Shown here: piece after piece, positions 1-8,291 of the stretch
How the letters are laid out: each line of letters starts with the position of its first letter
Numbering within the stretch: the stretch's first letter is position 1
Assembly: GCA_023138835.1 (NCBI GenBank)
Contig: JAGLOP010000018.1
Span: forward strand, 1-40,903
Direction: 5' to 3'
Origin: Arcobacteraceae bacterium
GTDB lineage: Bacteria > Campylobacterota > Campylobacteria > Campylobacterales > Arcobacteraceae
Length of the DNA: 40,903 nt
The notes under the pieces: generated by a model
Told to the model about the DNA's origin: nothing
The model's input: only the letters and a program-made list of their open reading frames with translations
The model's database searches: none
Position numbers and translations under genes: made by a program

Positions 1-2185
1 CTGTTCCTTGTGATTGATGTTTTGTTGTAAAATATGGTTCAAAGATTTTAGGTAATACATCTTCACTTATTCCCCCACCATTATCTTCAATTGTTATTAT
101 TATTAAATGTTCTTTTTTGATTAAATTTATTTTTATAATTTTGTTATCAATATTATTCTCTACTAAAACGTCTTTTGCATTATTTATTATGTTTATAATT
201 ACTTGAGATAATTCTCCTACAACCATTGTTATTTTTATAGGTTCAATATCATTAATATTATTTATAAGTTCAATATGGCCATTTTTCATTGATGCTTCTA
301 TAATATTTATAGCACCATTTATTCTATCTTGTAAAATAACCTCTTTAAACTCTTTTTTTTCTTTGATATAGTCTCTAAAAGTATCTATAGTATTTGATAG
401 AAATTCAGTACTATTTACTATACCTTTTAGCATCTCATTTTCTTTTTCATCTGTTAGAGCATTAAATTCTTTTGATATTAGTATACCACTTGCAGCAGTG
501 CTAATTACACTTAAAGGTTGCCTCCATTGATGAGCTATATTTCCTATCATTGCACCCATTTGAGCATTTTTTGATTGTTCTAGTATCAATTTTTCTTGCA
601 TTATTTGATTCTGTTGTAGTTCATACTCTTTGGTTATATCTTGAACTGTACCATTTGATACAATTGGATTTCCACTTTTGTCAAAAATAGTTTCACATTT
701 TTCCTCTACCCATTTTATTTTATCATCCCTCATAAGAAGTCTATGAATAATTGTGTATGATTTTTTATTTTTTAAAGATTTTTTATATGCATTATCGACT
801 ATATCTTTATCTTCTGGATGTATTTTGCTTAAAAATGCATCATATATTGATTTAAATTCACCTTTCTTAATTTCAAATATTTTATAAGTTTCATCTGACC
901 ATTTAAGTTTATTGGTAGTTAAATCTAAACTCCATGAACCCATCTTTGCTACTTTTTGTGCAAGTTCCAATGCAAGTCTATTTTTTACTAATTTATCTGT
1001 GTAATTTTTAATAGTTTTATCAATTCTAAGTGATACCAATATAGCAATTATTATTACTATAAAAGATAATATACAAATTAAAATAAGAGCCTTATATATT
1101 GCATTATTTGTATATACAATATGTTCATTTTCTTTTTCAGATATATGTTTTTCTAAATCATCAAAATAAAATCCACTAGCGATTATCCAGTTCCAATCTT
1201 TTTGTAAATAAAAATATGACATTTTTGGTTTAGGATTTTTCATATCAGGTTTTTTATACCAATATTCAGTATAGCATTCCCCTTTTTCTCTTAATCCTTC
1301 TAAAAATTCTTTTCTAAATTCTTTACCTTTGGCATCTTTATAACTGTCATTTAGTTTTTTACCTATTAAATCTTCTCTATTTGGATTTAAAATCATTGTT
1401 GCAAAATTATCTCCACCATTTATATTATGTAAATCTAATACAAACAAATATCTATTTTTTTCTTTTTCCATATTTGAAAATCTATCTATAACATATGATT
1501 TAATTTGTTTTTCAACTACATCAAGGTATTCACCTGTTCCAATCACCAAGTTTAGTGGTTTAAACCTTGCAGTGCATGAAAGTTTTGGATATTCTTTATT
1601 GGGATTAGCTGGTTTTTTAAAGTATATTTTAGTAAATGCAAATTTGTTTTGTTTCATTGCTTCTATTTGCATTTTAGCTATATTATTACCTTTTATATCT
1701 TTAAAATATGCAAGATTTTTACCAATCATTTTTTTAATAGCACTTACTAAAACAATTTTACTATTATAATCATAGACAAAATAATATCCTCTTCTATCAT
1801 TAAATTTAATAACATCTAAATGTTTTAGAATTTTTGTTCTAATTTCATCATCACTAAAATCTTCTTTGTGTCTTCTATATATATCATCTGCAATATGTAA
1901 GGCCGTGATAACCCTTTCTTTTAAGGATTTTTTTAATTTATTTTCTATTTTTGTTATTTGAAATTTTATTGAACTATTAAATAAATGAACTTTTTTATAA
2001 ACAGCATTTTTATTTCTTTCTAAATACTCTTTTTTATACTGTTCAATATCTTCATTCATATGTTGCTTAAACATAGATATATTAATATAAGTATTTATAG
2101 ATGCAATTAATATAATTGATATTATTACCAAAGAAAGTATAGGTATTAAAAATCTTTTAGTTTTTTTTAAGTCGTTATTTTTCAT
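1..2185 (-). CDS. Cache-PAS sensor histidine kinase, 3' end cut off by the window edge
   Basis: The reading frame is open from ATG at 2185 (MKNNDLKKTKRF) to base 1, about 728 residues, and the stop lies outside the window. A membrane helix is seen near residues 12-30. It is followed by a long extracytoplasmic region with two Cache-like repeats (RGYYFVYD and, later, NPNREDLIGKK) and a second membrane helix around residues 375-395. A PAS domain follows (KMGSWSLDL to GTVQDIT). The kinase core has an H-box with HQWRQPLS (His about 552), an N-box (NIINNAKDVL), and a G-box (EDNGGGI) with FEPYFTTKH just before the edge. It should sense an extracellular ligand and autophosphorylate. No response regulator is adjacent on the visible side. 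The H-box is the same type as in the kinase at 32814-34664, so the two belong to one family. The ligand cannot be told from sequence. Confidence 0.9.
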   Translation of the reverse strand, partial: MKNNDLKKTKRFLIPILSLVIISIILIASINTYINISMFKQHMNEDIEQYKKEYLERNKNAVYKKVHLFNSSIKFQITKIENKLKKSLKERVITALHIADDIYRRHKEDFSDDEIRTKILKHLDVIKFNDRRGYYFVYDYNSKIVLVSAIKKMIGKNLAYFKDIKGNNIAKMQIEAMKQNKFAFTKIYFKKPANPNKEYPKLSCTARFKPLNLVIGTGEYLDVVEKQIKSYVIDRFSNMEKEKNRYLFVLDLHNINGGDNFATMILNPNREDLIGKKLNDSYKDAKGKEFRKEFLEGLREKGECYTEYWYKKPDMKNPKPKMSYFYLQKDWNWIIASGFYFDDLEKHISEKENEHIVYTNNAIYKALILICILSFIVIIIAILVSLRIDKTIKNYTDKLVKNRLALELAQKVAKMGSWSLDLTTNKLKWSDETYKIFEIKKGEFKSIYDAFLSKIHPEDKDIVDNAYKKSLKNKKSYTIIHRLLMRDDKIKWVEEKCETIFDKSGNPIVSNGTVQDITKEYELQQNQIMQEKLILEQSKNAQMGAMIGNIAHQWRQPLSVISTAASGILISKEFNALTDEKENEMLKGIVNSTEFLSNTIDTFRDYIKEKKEFKEVILQDRINGAINIIEASMKNGHIELINNINDIEPIKITMVVGELSQVIINIINNAKDVLVENNIDNKIIKINLIKKEHLIIITIEDNGGGISEDVLPKIFEPYFTTKHQSQGT

Positions 2186-2569
2186 AAATAAACCTAATAA
2201 TTTATATTTGCAAATATTGTAACACTTTCTCTCATAAAGTTTTATTTAATATTTAATATAATATGCCCCTAATTAACCCTCCCCCTTTTTTTATTGCTAA
2301 AATATATGTCAAGCGAACTGCTAAAATGGGCAGGTATGAATATAAAAACAAAGTAATATTTTGATTTTAAACCTTAAATAATAAAATTAATTTAGTTAAA
2401 CTCCAATTCATTAAAAATGAAAGGAGATAAGTGCTATATCTATTGTTGTTGTGTGGATTGGTATTAAGATAATAGCTTGATTAGATTTAAAAAATAAAAT
2501 TATTAATACTGTAAAAAAAAGCAACTAAATTAACCATATATTATTAATGAACTTATAGGAGGTTTGTTA
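2186..2569. other. Non-coding stretch of about 380 bases
   Basis: This is AT-rich spacer between the divergent kinase (minus) and the 114-aa gene (plus). It must hold both promoters. On the minus strand a TACAAT box near 2218-2223 is a plausible -10 for the kinase. There is a C/T-rich run near 2268-2292. A GGAG with a GTG-started 13-codon reading frame at 2431-2472 is probably chance. I see no RNA gene or clear repeat. Confidence 0.4.
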
Positions 2570-2914
2570 ATGATACATATAAACTGTATAGAAGATATAG
2601 AAATTGTAGATGATAAGATTCTACAAGAAGGTTTACGAAAAGAGTTTGAGAGGTTGCCTGTTGATTTTGAGTATCCTTTATTTGGATACTTTATCATTAT
2701 AGATTCTCTTGAAGAACTAAAGCAACCTATCCCACTTAAACATGGAAGCATTAATCAGATAGATTTACCAATTAGTGATAGTGTTGAAATGATTGAGGAG
2801 TTTGATGGTTATTCTCAAATAGTATGTGTGTTATATGCAGACTTTGGAGTATCTTTATTTGTTAGAGATACAATAGCAACTCATACTCAACTTGAAGCAC
2901 TATTTAGAATTTAG
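2570..2914 (+). CDS. Hypothetical 114-aa acidic protein
   Basis: The start is ATG at 2570, with a strong AGGAGG ribosome-binding site at 2557-2562 and 7 bases of spacing. An upstream in-frame TTG at 2564 lies too close to that site to be the start. The protein (MIHINCIEDIEIVDDK...) is soluble-looking, rich in Glu/Asp/Ile, and has no signal peptide, membrane helix or recognisable domain. A hairpin terminator follows at once, so it is probably a single-gene transcript. It lies between a sensor kinase and a tRNA pair, a common place for accessory genes. I do not recognise the family and assign no function. Confidence 0.7.
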   Translation: MIHINCIEDIEIVDDKILQEGLRKEFERLPVDFEYPLFGYFIIIDSLEELKQPIPLKHGSINQIDLPISDSVEMIEEFDGYSQIVCVLYADFGVSLFVRDTIATHTQLEALFRI

Positions 2915-2940
2915 TCTCAGGTGACATCGGTTTGATAAAA

Positions 2941-2985
2941 ATATATTCACTCATTTTCGAGTGGATATATTATTTGTTTTTTTTC
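2941..2985 (+). terminator. Rho-independent terminator after the 114-aa gene
   Basis: The stem ATATTCACTC / GAGTGGATAT has one G-T wobble and a short ATTTTC loop. It is followed by a T-rich run at 2971-2984. Confidence 0.75.
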
Positions 2986-3134
2986 TTAAAATTGTGACAA
3001 ATTTCTGACAAAAACTATCAAAATATTACAAATTTACACAAAATTGACCGGAGAGGACTAAAATTTTTACATTATTATTTATTATATTAGATTTTTAGTA
3101 AAGATAGTATTTAAAAGGGATTCTTAATTAAACG

Positions 3135-3223
3135 TGGCAGAGAGCAGCGGATTCGAACCGCTGGAGGCGTAAACCTCGCCGGTTTTCAAAACCGGTACAT
3201 TCGACCAACTCTGTCAGCTCTCT
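3135..3223 (-). tRNA. tRNA-Ser (anticodon UGA)
   Basis: Read on the minus strand, the acceptor strand AGAGAGC (3223-3217) pairs with GCTCTCT next to discriminator G and an encoded CCA. The anticodon arm CCGGT-TTTGAAA-ACCGG gives UGA. The long variable arm (GCGAGG...CCTC) is typical of a class II serine tRNA. The T-loop is GGTTCGAATCC. It lies 9 bases downstream of tRNA-Leu and is probably co-transcribed with it. Confidence 0.97.
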
Positions 3224-3232
3224 ACTTAATAG

Positions 3233-3319
3233 TGGTGCGAATGGTCGGAATTGAACCGACACTCCGAAACCGGAATTGGATTTTAAGTCCAACGCGTCTA
3301 CCTATTCCGCCACACTCGC
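3233..3319 (-). tRNA. tRNA-Leu (anticodon UAA)
   Basis: On the minus strand GCGAGTG (3319-3313) pairs with CATTCGC, with one G-T pair, followed by A and an encoded CCA. The anticodon arm TTGGACT-TAA-AATCCAA gives UAA. There is a long variable arm, and the T-loop is GGTTCAATTCC. It is the first gene of the two-tRNA transcript that starts near 3384. Confidence 0.97.
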
Positions 3320-3361
3320 ATGTATTTTTGATATCTCTATCAAAGGTATATTTTGTATCTT

Positions 3362-3383
3362 TAAAAACTGCTTGCGCTGTTTT
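3362..3383 (-). promoter_or_regulatory. Hairpin at the 5' end of the tRNA transcript
   Basis: Just downstream of the tRNA promoter, minus-strand AAAAAC...GTTTTT encloses a short GC pair stack with a GCAA (GNRA-type) loop. It could be a leader hairpin or a weak attenuator. The structure is seen by eye only. Confidence 0.35.
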
Positions 3384-3384
3384 T

Positions 3385-3421
3385 GGACGGGAATTATAGC
3401 TATTTCTTTTTATATTGTCAA
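3385..3421 (-). promoter_or_regulatory. Perfect-consensus sigma70 promoter of the tRNA-Leu/tRNA-Ser transcript
   Basis: On the minus strand TTGACA (3421-3416) and TATAAT (3398-3393) are separated by exactly 17 bases. A GC-rich discriminator CCCGTCC (3391-3385) follows. GC-rich discriminators next to strong stable-RNA promoters are typical of stringent control; that this holds here is inference. Confidence 0.85.
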
Positions 3422-3435
3422 GTCTTTTATTGAAA

Positions 3436-3447
3436 TTTTGCTATAAT
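3436..3447 (+). promoter_or_regulatory. ilvD promoter (extended -10)
   Basis: TTTTGC followed by TATAAT at 3442-3447 lies about 40 bases before the ilvD start. The form is that of Campylobacterota promoters, which rely on the -10 and lack a strong -35. Confidence 0.6.
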
Positions 3448-3489
3448 TTTCAAAATTTAATATATTTTAGAAAACAACAAGGATTTCTT

Positions 3490-5184
3490 ATGAGAAGTGA
3501 TGAAGTAAAAAAAGGATTTGACAGAGCACCACACAGGTCTCTTCTAAGAGCAACAGGACTAAAAGATGAAGATTTTGACAAACCGTTTATTGGTGTTGCA
3601 AACTCTTTTATCGAAATTATTCCTGGACATTTTTTCTTAGACAAAGTATCAGATATTATAAAAGATGAGATTAGAAAAGCCGGTTGTGTGCCATTTGAGT
3701 TTAATACTATTGGTGTAGATGATGGTATTGCTATGGGACATGATGGTATGCTTTTTTCACTTCCTTCAAGAGAATTGATTGCAAATAGTATTGAAACAGT
3801 TATGAATGCGCATAAATTAGATGCAATGATAGCTATTCCAAATTGTGATAAGATTGTTCCTGGTATGATAATGGGAGCTTTAAGAGTTAATGTACCTACT
3901 GTATTTGTTTCAGGTGGTCCTATGGCAAAAGGTTATACTAAAGACGGAACTCCTATTGATTTATCAACTGCATTTGAAGCTGTTGGTAAGTTTGAAGCTG
4001 GTGAGATTACTGAAGCTCAACTTACTGATATTGAGTGTAATGCTTGTCCAAGTGGTGGTTCATGTTCTGGTATGTTTACTGCAAACTCTATGAATACACT
4101 TATGGAAGCTATGGGTATCGCACTTCCTGGTAATGGAACTATTTTAGCTTTAACAAAAGAGAGAGAAGAACTTTATAGAAAAGCAGCAAGAAGGATTTGT
4201 GAAATTGCACTTATGGAAGAGAAAGAAAAAGCGCAATATAATATGAAAAATATCCTAAATGAAAATGCAGTAAGAAATGCATTTGCTGTTGATATGGCTA
4301 TGGGAGGCTCATCCAATACTGTTTTACATATGTTAGCGATTGCTAGAGAAGCAGATGTAGACTTTAATCTTGAAGATATAAATAAAGTATCACAAAGAGT
4401 TTCTCATATTGCTAAAATCAGCCCTAGTTTAACAACTATCCATATGCAAGATATTGATAAAGCTGGAGGAGTGAGTGCGGTTATGCATGAGATGAGCAAG
4501 CGTGGTGATGATATTCTTTTAGATAATCTTACTGTTATGGGTGATACAACTTATGAAAAAATTGCAAATGCCGAGATTAAAGATACAAACATCATTCATA
4601 CTATCGATAATCCTTACAGTGAAGTTGGTGGATTAGCAATACTTTACGGTAATTTGGCTGAGCAAGGTGCCGTTATAAAAACTGCTGGTATTACAGGAGA
4701 TAGAGTATTTACAGGTACTGCTGTTTGTTTTGATTCTCAAGATGATGCTGTAAAAGGTATCCTTGATCATAAAGTAAAAGCTGGAAATGTTGTAGTGATT
4801 CGTTACGAAGGTCCTAAAGGTGGTCCTGGTATGCAAGAGATGTTAGCTCCAACTTCACTTATTATGGGTATGGGTCTTGGGGATTCTGTTGCACTTATCA
4901 CTGACGGTAGATTTAGTGGAGCTACAAGAGGAGCTAGTATTGGTCATGTTTCTCCAGAAGCTGCTGAGGGTGGTATGATAGGACTTCTTGAAGATGGTGA
5001 TTCTATCCATATTGATGTTGATAAATATATTTTATCAGTTGATTTAACTTTTGAAGAGATTGCTCAAAGAAGAGATGATTTTACGCCAATTAAAAAAGAG
5101 ATAAGTTCTAGTTGGTTAAAACAATATAGAGCCTTAGTTACAAATGCTTCTAACGGTGCAATTTTAAGAACTGATATGTTTTAA
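3490..5184 (+). CDS. ilvD: Dihydroxy-acid dehydratase
   Basis: IlvD dehydrates 2,3-dihydroxy-isovalerate and 2,3-dihydroxy-3-methylvalerate in isoleucine/valine synthesis, using an Fe-S cluster. From ATG at 3490 ([11 protein letters not shown]) it has 564 residues, normal for the family (about 557-616). An AAGGA site sits just upstream. A reading frame open further upstream to 3415 overlaps the promoter and is not used. Family signatures are visible: [25 protein letters not shown] (cluster Cys and metal-binding Asp-Lys), [18 protein letters not shown] (second Cys region), and [11 protein letters not shown] and GRFSGATRG near the C-terminus. It is transcribed alone, with a promoter at 3436-3447 and a hairpin terminator at 5187-5225. 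No other ilv/leu genes are in the window. Confidence 0.98.
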   Translation: MRSDEVKKGFDRAPHRSLLRATGLKDEDFDKPFIGVANSFIEIIPGHFFLDKVSDIIKDEIRKAGCVPFEFNTIGVDDGIAMGHDGMLFSLPSRELIANSIETVMNAHKLDAMIAIPNCDKIVPGMIMGALRVNVPTVFVSGGPMAKGYTKDGTPIDLSTAFEAVGKFEAGEITEAQLTDIECNACPSGGSCSGMFTANSMNTLMEAMGIALPGNGTILALTKEREELYRKAARRICEIALMEEKEKAQYNMKNILNENAVRNAFAVDMAMGGSSNTVLHMLAIAREADVDFNLEDINKVSQRVSHIAKISPSLTTIHMQDIDKAGGVSAVMHEMSKRGDDILLDNLTVMGDTTYEKIANAEIKDTNIIHTIDNPYSEVGGLAILYGNLAEQGAVIKTAGITGDRVFTGTAVCFDSQDDAVKGILDHKVKAGNVVVIRYEGPKGGPGMQEMLAPTSLIMGMGLGDSVALITDGRFSGATRGASIGHVSPEAAEGGMIGLLEDGDSIHIDVDKYILSVDLTFEEIAQRRDDFTPIKKEISSSWLKQYRALVTNASNGAILRTDMF

Positions 5185-5186
5185 TT

Positions 5187-5225
5187 AAAAAAGGGAAAGC
5201 TAAAATACAAGCTTTCCCTTTTTAT
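5187..5225. terminator. Bidirectional terminator between ilvD and psd
   Basis: A near-perfect 12-bp stem, AAAAGGGAAAGC / GCTTTCCCTTTT, surrounds a 10-base loop. It has T-runs on the right and A-runs on the left, so it can end ilvD (plus) and the long psd operon (minus). Confidence 0.85.
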
Positions 5226-5240
5226 TTAGCAGTATAAATA

Positions 5241-6062
5241 TTATTTTAAATTAGCTATATTATCCCCAAAGCTTACTTTTTGATTTACTAAGTTTTCAAT
5301 TTCAACCATATCTTTTTCCCAAAACATTAAAACAGTTGAACCCATTTTAAAATATCCAAGACAATCCCCTTTTGAAATATGTAAGTCTTCATAGTCATAT
5401 ACTTTTATATCTCGTGCATCACTGTTTGTTTCAACTTTAGGTTCAAATTCAAATACCATTTTACCAACATTTAAAGCTCCAACAAAAACCATATAAAATA
5501 GTTTTCCTTCATCAGTAATACATTCCATAATAACTCGTTCATTTTCTACAAAAAGAGAGTTTTGTTTGTTTAAATATCTAAAATTTACAGGATAAAGTTT
5601 CCCCGGTACATGAATAAGTTTAGTAACTTGACAATTATATGAAGCATGATATCTATGATAATCTTTTGGAGATAGATACATATTCATAAAATTACCATTT
5701 ACTATTTTAGAAAAATTCTCATCACTTATTTTAGAAGTCAAGAGTTCTTTTACGCAATATTCCATACCTTTAATTTGTAATGCAGTTTCACCTTTAATCT
5801 GCCCCGCTTCACTTACAAAACTATCAGCAGGAGAGATAAAGTTATCAAGACTGTGATCGATATTTCTTGGAGTATTTAATGCCCTTGTAAAAAGTGCATT
5901 TAGAGTTTTATAGCTGTTTGGCTCATTGAACTCACTCATATCAAGTCCTAGAAGTTTTACATATCCTGTATTAATTATATTTTGAATTATTGATGGAAAT
6001 TGAGTCGTTGCAAATTTATGAAAACAATCTGAAATTTTGTTTGTTATATGTTTTTTCACCAT
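5241..6062 (-). CDS. psd: Phosphatidylserine decarboxylase proenzyme
   Basis: Psd decarboxylates phosphatidylserine to phosphatidylethanolamine at the inner membrane, using a pyruvoyl group made by self-cleavage. The 273-residue protein contains DYHRYHASYNCQV (the conserved DYHR/H region) and the cleavage motif MGST, with Ser242 expected to become the pyruvoyl group. Cleavage leaves a short alpha chain of about 32 residues, as usual. Its length is close to that of short bacterial Psd enzymes. It is the last gene of the minus-strand operon and starts 15 bases after the mltA stop. A bidirectional terminator lies downstream. Confidence 0.96.
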   Translation of the reverse strand: MVKKHITNKISDCFHKFATTQFPSIIQNIINTGYVKLLGLDMSEFNEPNSYKTLNALFTRALNTPRNIDHSLDNFISPADSFVSEAGQIKGETALQIKGMEYCVKELLTSKISDENFSKIVNGNFMNMYLSPKDYHRYHASYNCQVTKLIHVPGKLYPVNFRYLNKQNSLFVENERVIMECITDEGKLFYMVFVGALNVGKMVFEFEPKVETNSDARDIKVYDYEDLHISKGDCLGYFKMGSTVLMFWEKDMVEIENLVNQKVSFGDNIANLK

Positions 6063-6077
6063 AGATATCTGTACCTT

Positions 6078-7232
6078 TTATTTTAATTTTACTATTTTAT
6101 ACTTATTTGTATCATTTGACCATTTTATTACTTCTTCTTTTTTATTTGGAATTAATAAAGTCAATCTACCTTTTTGTGCCATTTTACCAGCACTTTCCTT
6201 AGCAACTTCTCCATTGCCCCAGAAAAAATCAGCTCGTATATCACCTTTAATAGCTCCGCCGGTGTCTGCCGCGACCATTAAAGAATTGATATTTTCATCA
6301 TTTGTTGGATTAGTTGTGTTTATAAATACTGGGAATCCTAAAGGTATGAAGTTTCTATCAACTGCTAAGTTTCTACGCGCTACTAACTCAACTCCCAAAC
6401 TTCCTGTAGCTGTTTTTTGACTAATTTTAAAAAATACTTTACTATCATTTAAATTTAATAGATCATCTACTTTTGTAGGATTTTCATCACACCATTTTTT
6501 AATAGCCTGTAAGCTCATATCTTTTTTTGTAACTTGTTTCTCTTGTATTAATTTTCGTCCTACGGGATAATACTTTCGCCCATTTTGACCGGCATATCCT
6601 AAGTTTAAAATCTTACCATCTTGAAGTTTGACTTTTCCGCTTCCTTGAATTTCAAGAAAGAATCTATCAACTTTATTATCTACAAACAGAAGCGGCTCCA
6701 ATTTTTTATTTGATTCTTTATCTAATTCTTTTCTTGACTCATAAGGTACAAGAGTTTTACCCACAAGCTTACCACGAAGAGTATATTTTTTTAAATCGGG
6801 ATATATTGAACTTAAGTTTACAGTTATTAAATCAGCAGGCAGTTTATAAATAGGATATTTAAATTTATCTGTTTTAGTTAAACTTCCATTTAAAATCGGC
6901 TCATAATATCCAGTGATAAGCCCTTGAGCTCTTTTTTGTTTATTTAATAGTTTATAAGCTGTAAAATTAGTGGTAAAAAACTCTTTGCCATCAGTATAGT
7001 TAATTGACTTTTTACAAACTTCTTTTAGATGTTTATTAACTCTTCGAGCTTTACAATCTTTTTGAAAAACTTTTAGAGCTAATTGTAAATTATCTTGTGA
7101 AAATCCTTCAATATCTTTCCAGTCAACTTTTTGTAAAAAAGCATTTGAAATTTCCAGCTTTTTTTCTATTCTTTTTTCTTGACATCCTGTAAAGAAAAAT
7201 ATTAAAAAAGAGATAAGTAAAAGTTTAATCAT
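6078..7232 (-). CDS. mltA: Membrane-bound lytic murein transglycosylase A (lipoprotein)
   Basis: MltA cleaves the glycan strands of peptidoglycan, forming 1,6-anhydro-muropeptides, from an outer-membrane lipoprotein anchor. The N-terminus has a hydrophobic stretch and a lipobox FFTGC (Cys17). The MltA domain shows GLITGYYEPIL and later YAGQNGRKYYPVG. The C-terminal 3D domain shows AADTGGAIKGDIRADFFWG, where the Asp residues around 323-336 form the catalytic region. At 384 residues it is near the E. coli enzyme in length. The start ATG shares its A with the TAA stop of the preceding 91-aa gene (TAATG), which suggests translational coupling. Psd follows after 15 bases, so the operon end serves the envelope. 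Confidence 0.95.
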   Translation of the reverse strand: MIKLLLISFLIFFFTGCQEKRIEKKLEISNAFLQKVDWKDIEGFSQDNLQLALKVFQKDCKARRVNKHLKEVCKKSINYTDGKEFFTTNFTAYKLLNKQKRAQGLITGYYEPILNGSLTKTDKFKYPIYKLPADLITVNLSSIYPDLKKYTLRGKLVGKTLVPYESRKELDKESNKKLEPLLFVDNKVDRFFLEIQGSGKVKLQDGKILNLGYAGQNGRKYYPVGRKLIQEKQVTKKDMSLQAIKKWCDENPTKVDDLLNLNDSKVFFKISQKTATGSLGVELVARRNLAVDRNFIPLGFPVFINTTNPTNDENINSLMVAADTGGAIKGDIRADFFWGNGEVAKESAGKMAQKGRLTLLIPNKKEEVIKWSNDTNKYKIVKLK

Positions 7233-7507
7233 TATGCCATTAATTCGTGTTTTATCTTTTCTTGATTTATTTTTACTACAGTTTGTTTAGCTATTGTCTC
7301 TAATCGCTCTTTATCACATCTAAGTTCAATGCAAGTCTCATCTTCACTTGCACCACTTAGCTTACATTTATAATATTTCCACTCTTTTTTTGTCAATCTT
7401 CTTCTTAAAATCTCAACCAACTCATCCATATCATCTTTTAAAGGTCTTACCAAAACTTTAATATCTTTTTCTAACTGTTCTTTTAAATTTTCCATTATTT
7501 TATCCAT
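7232..7507 (-). CDS. Small protein with a helix-turn-helix-like region
   Basis: The reading frame is 91 residues from ATG at 7507, or 87 from a second ATG at 7495. The second start would form a TAATG overlap with the surE stop, matching the TAATG overlap of this gene's own stop with mltA. For that reason 7495 is the more attractive start. The N-terminal half is a charged amphipathic helix (LKEQLEKDIKVLVRPLKDD). The region from LTKKEWKYYKC through GASEDETCIELRCDKERLETI has the rhythm of sigma-70 region 4 or a related helix-turn-helix. That resemblance is by eye and weak. It may be a small regulator or a partner protein, and I do not recognise a named family. Confidence 0.75.
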   Translation of the reverse strand: MDKIMENLKEQLEKDIKVLVRPLKDDMDELVEILRRRLTKKEWKYYKCKLSGASEDETCIELRCDKERLETIAKQTVVKINQEKIKHELMA

Positions 7508-8283
7508 TCATTTAATTTATTCATATCATCATAACTGGTCATATCCAGTTTTATCGGTGTAATTGAAACATAATTATCCTTAATAGCTTCAAAGTCACAA
7601 CTCTTTTTTTCATCTGCTTCCCAAATCAAAGGGTGTAATCCAATCCAATGAAACTCGTTTCCTTTTGGGTCATGGTATCTATGACAATCATTTCCAAATA
7701 CTCTATACCCAGCTTTTGTAATTTTAATACCTTTGCACTCATCTATTTTTATCTGAGGTACATTTATATTTAAAAGCTTTCGAGCTCCCAATGGAAATTC
7801 ATCAGCAAAGATCTTTTTAGTAATATCAACTATCACTTTAGCTGCAAGTGCAAAATCCCAATCTTCTTTCGGTTCGCTTGAATGTAAGTTGTTATAAACC
7901 TGACTAATAGCAATAGCAGGCACTCCTTGAAGTACACCCTCCATAGCACCTGCAACAGTTCCACTATAAGTGATATCTTCACCCATATTTGAACCAATAT
8001 TTATACCACTGATTACAAGGTCAGGCAACACATCTTCAGGATATAAATTATGAAGCCCTAAAAATACACAATCAGTAGGAGTACCGTCTTCAAGCCGATA
8101 AAAATCATCATCTACATGTTTAAATCTCAAAGGATGACTTAAAGTCATACTATGAGCACAAGCACTTTTATTTGTTGTAGGTGCTACAACTATTATATTT
8201 GCCAAAGGTTTTAAAGCCTCAATTAAATATTTTAAACCAACAGCTTCAAAGCCGTCGTCGTTTGTTATTAAAATTTGTTTCAT
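7495..8283 (-). CDS. surE: 5'-nucleotidase SurE
   Basis: SurE is a metal-dependent nucleoside monophosphate phosphatase. The 262-residue protein opens with ILITNDDGFEAVGL (metal-binding Asp-Asp at the N-terminus). It has GTPTDCV and SGINIGSNMGEDITYSGTVAGA, the classic SurE motifs. Its length fits the family (about 250-270). It starts 8 bases after the stop of the ATPase gene and overlaps or abuts the next gene, so it is inside the operon. In the absence of the upstream defence genes it would presumably directly follow dnaE. Confidence 0.97.
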   Translation of the reverse strand: MKQILITNDDGFEAVGLKYLIEALKPLANIIVVAPTTNKSACAHSMTLSHPLRFKHVDDDFYRLEDGTPTDCVFLGLHNLYPEDVLPDLVISGINIGSNMGEDITYSGTVAGAMEGVLQGVPAIAISQVYNNLHSSEPKEDWDFALAAKVIVDITKKIFADEFPLGARKLLNINVPQIKIDECKGIKITKAGYRVFGNDCHRYHDPKGNEFHWIGLHPLIWEADEKKSCDFEAIKDNYVSITPIKLDMTSYDDMNKLNEWIK

Positions 8284-8291
8284 TTTTATAT

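Noticed and set aside
2431-2472. GGAG followed by a GTG-started 13-codon hydrophobic frame (possible leader peptide)
   Set aside because: Spacing is short, no attenuator structure follows, and it is not next to a biosynthetic gene. Probably chance.
3415-3489. Upstream extension of ilvD
   Set aside because: It covers the promoter. The ATG at 3490 has a ribosome site and gives the family's usual N-terminus.
6037-6420. 127-aa plus-strand frame over psd/mltA
   Set aside because: Shadow of two well-recognised genes on the other strand.
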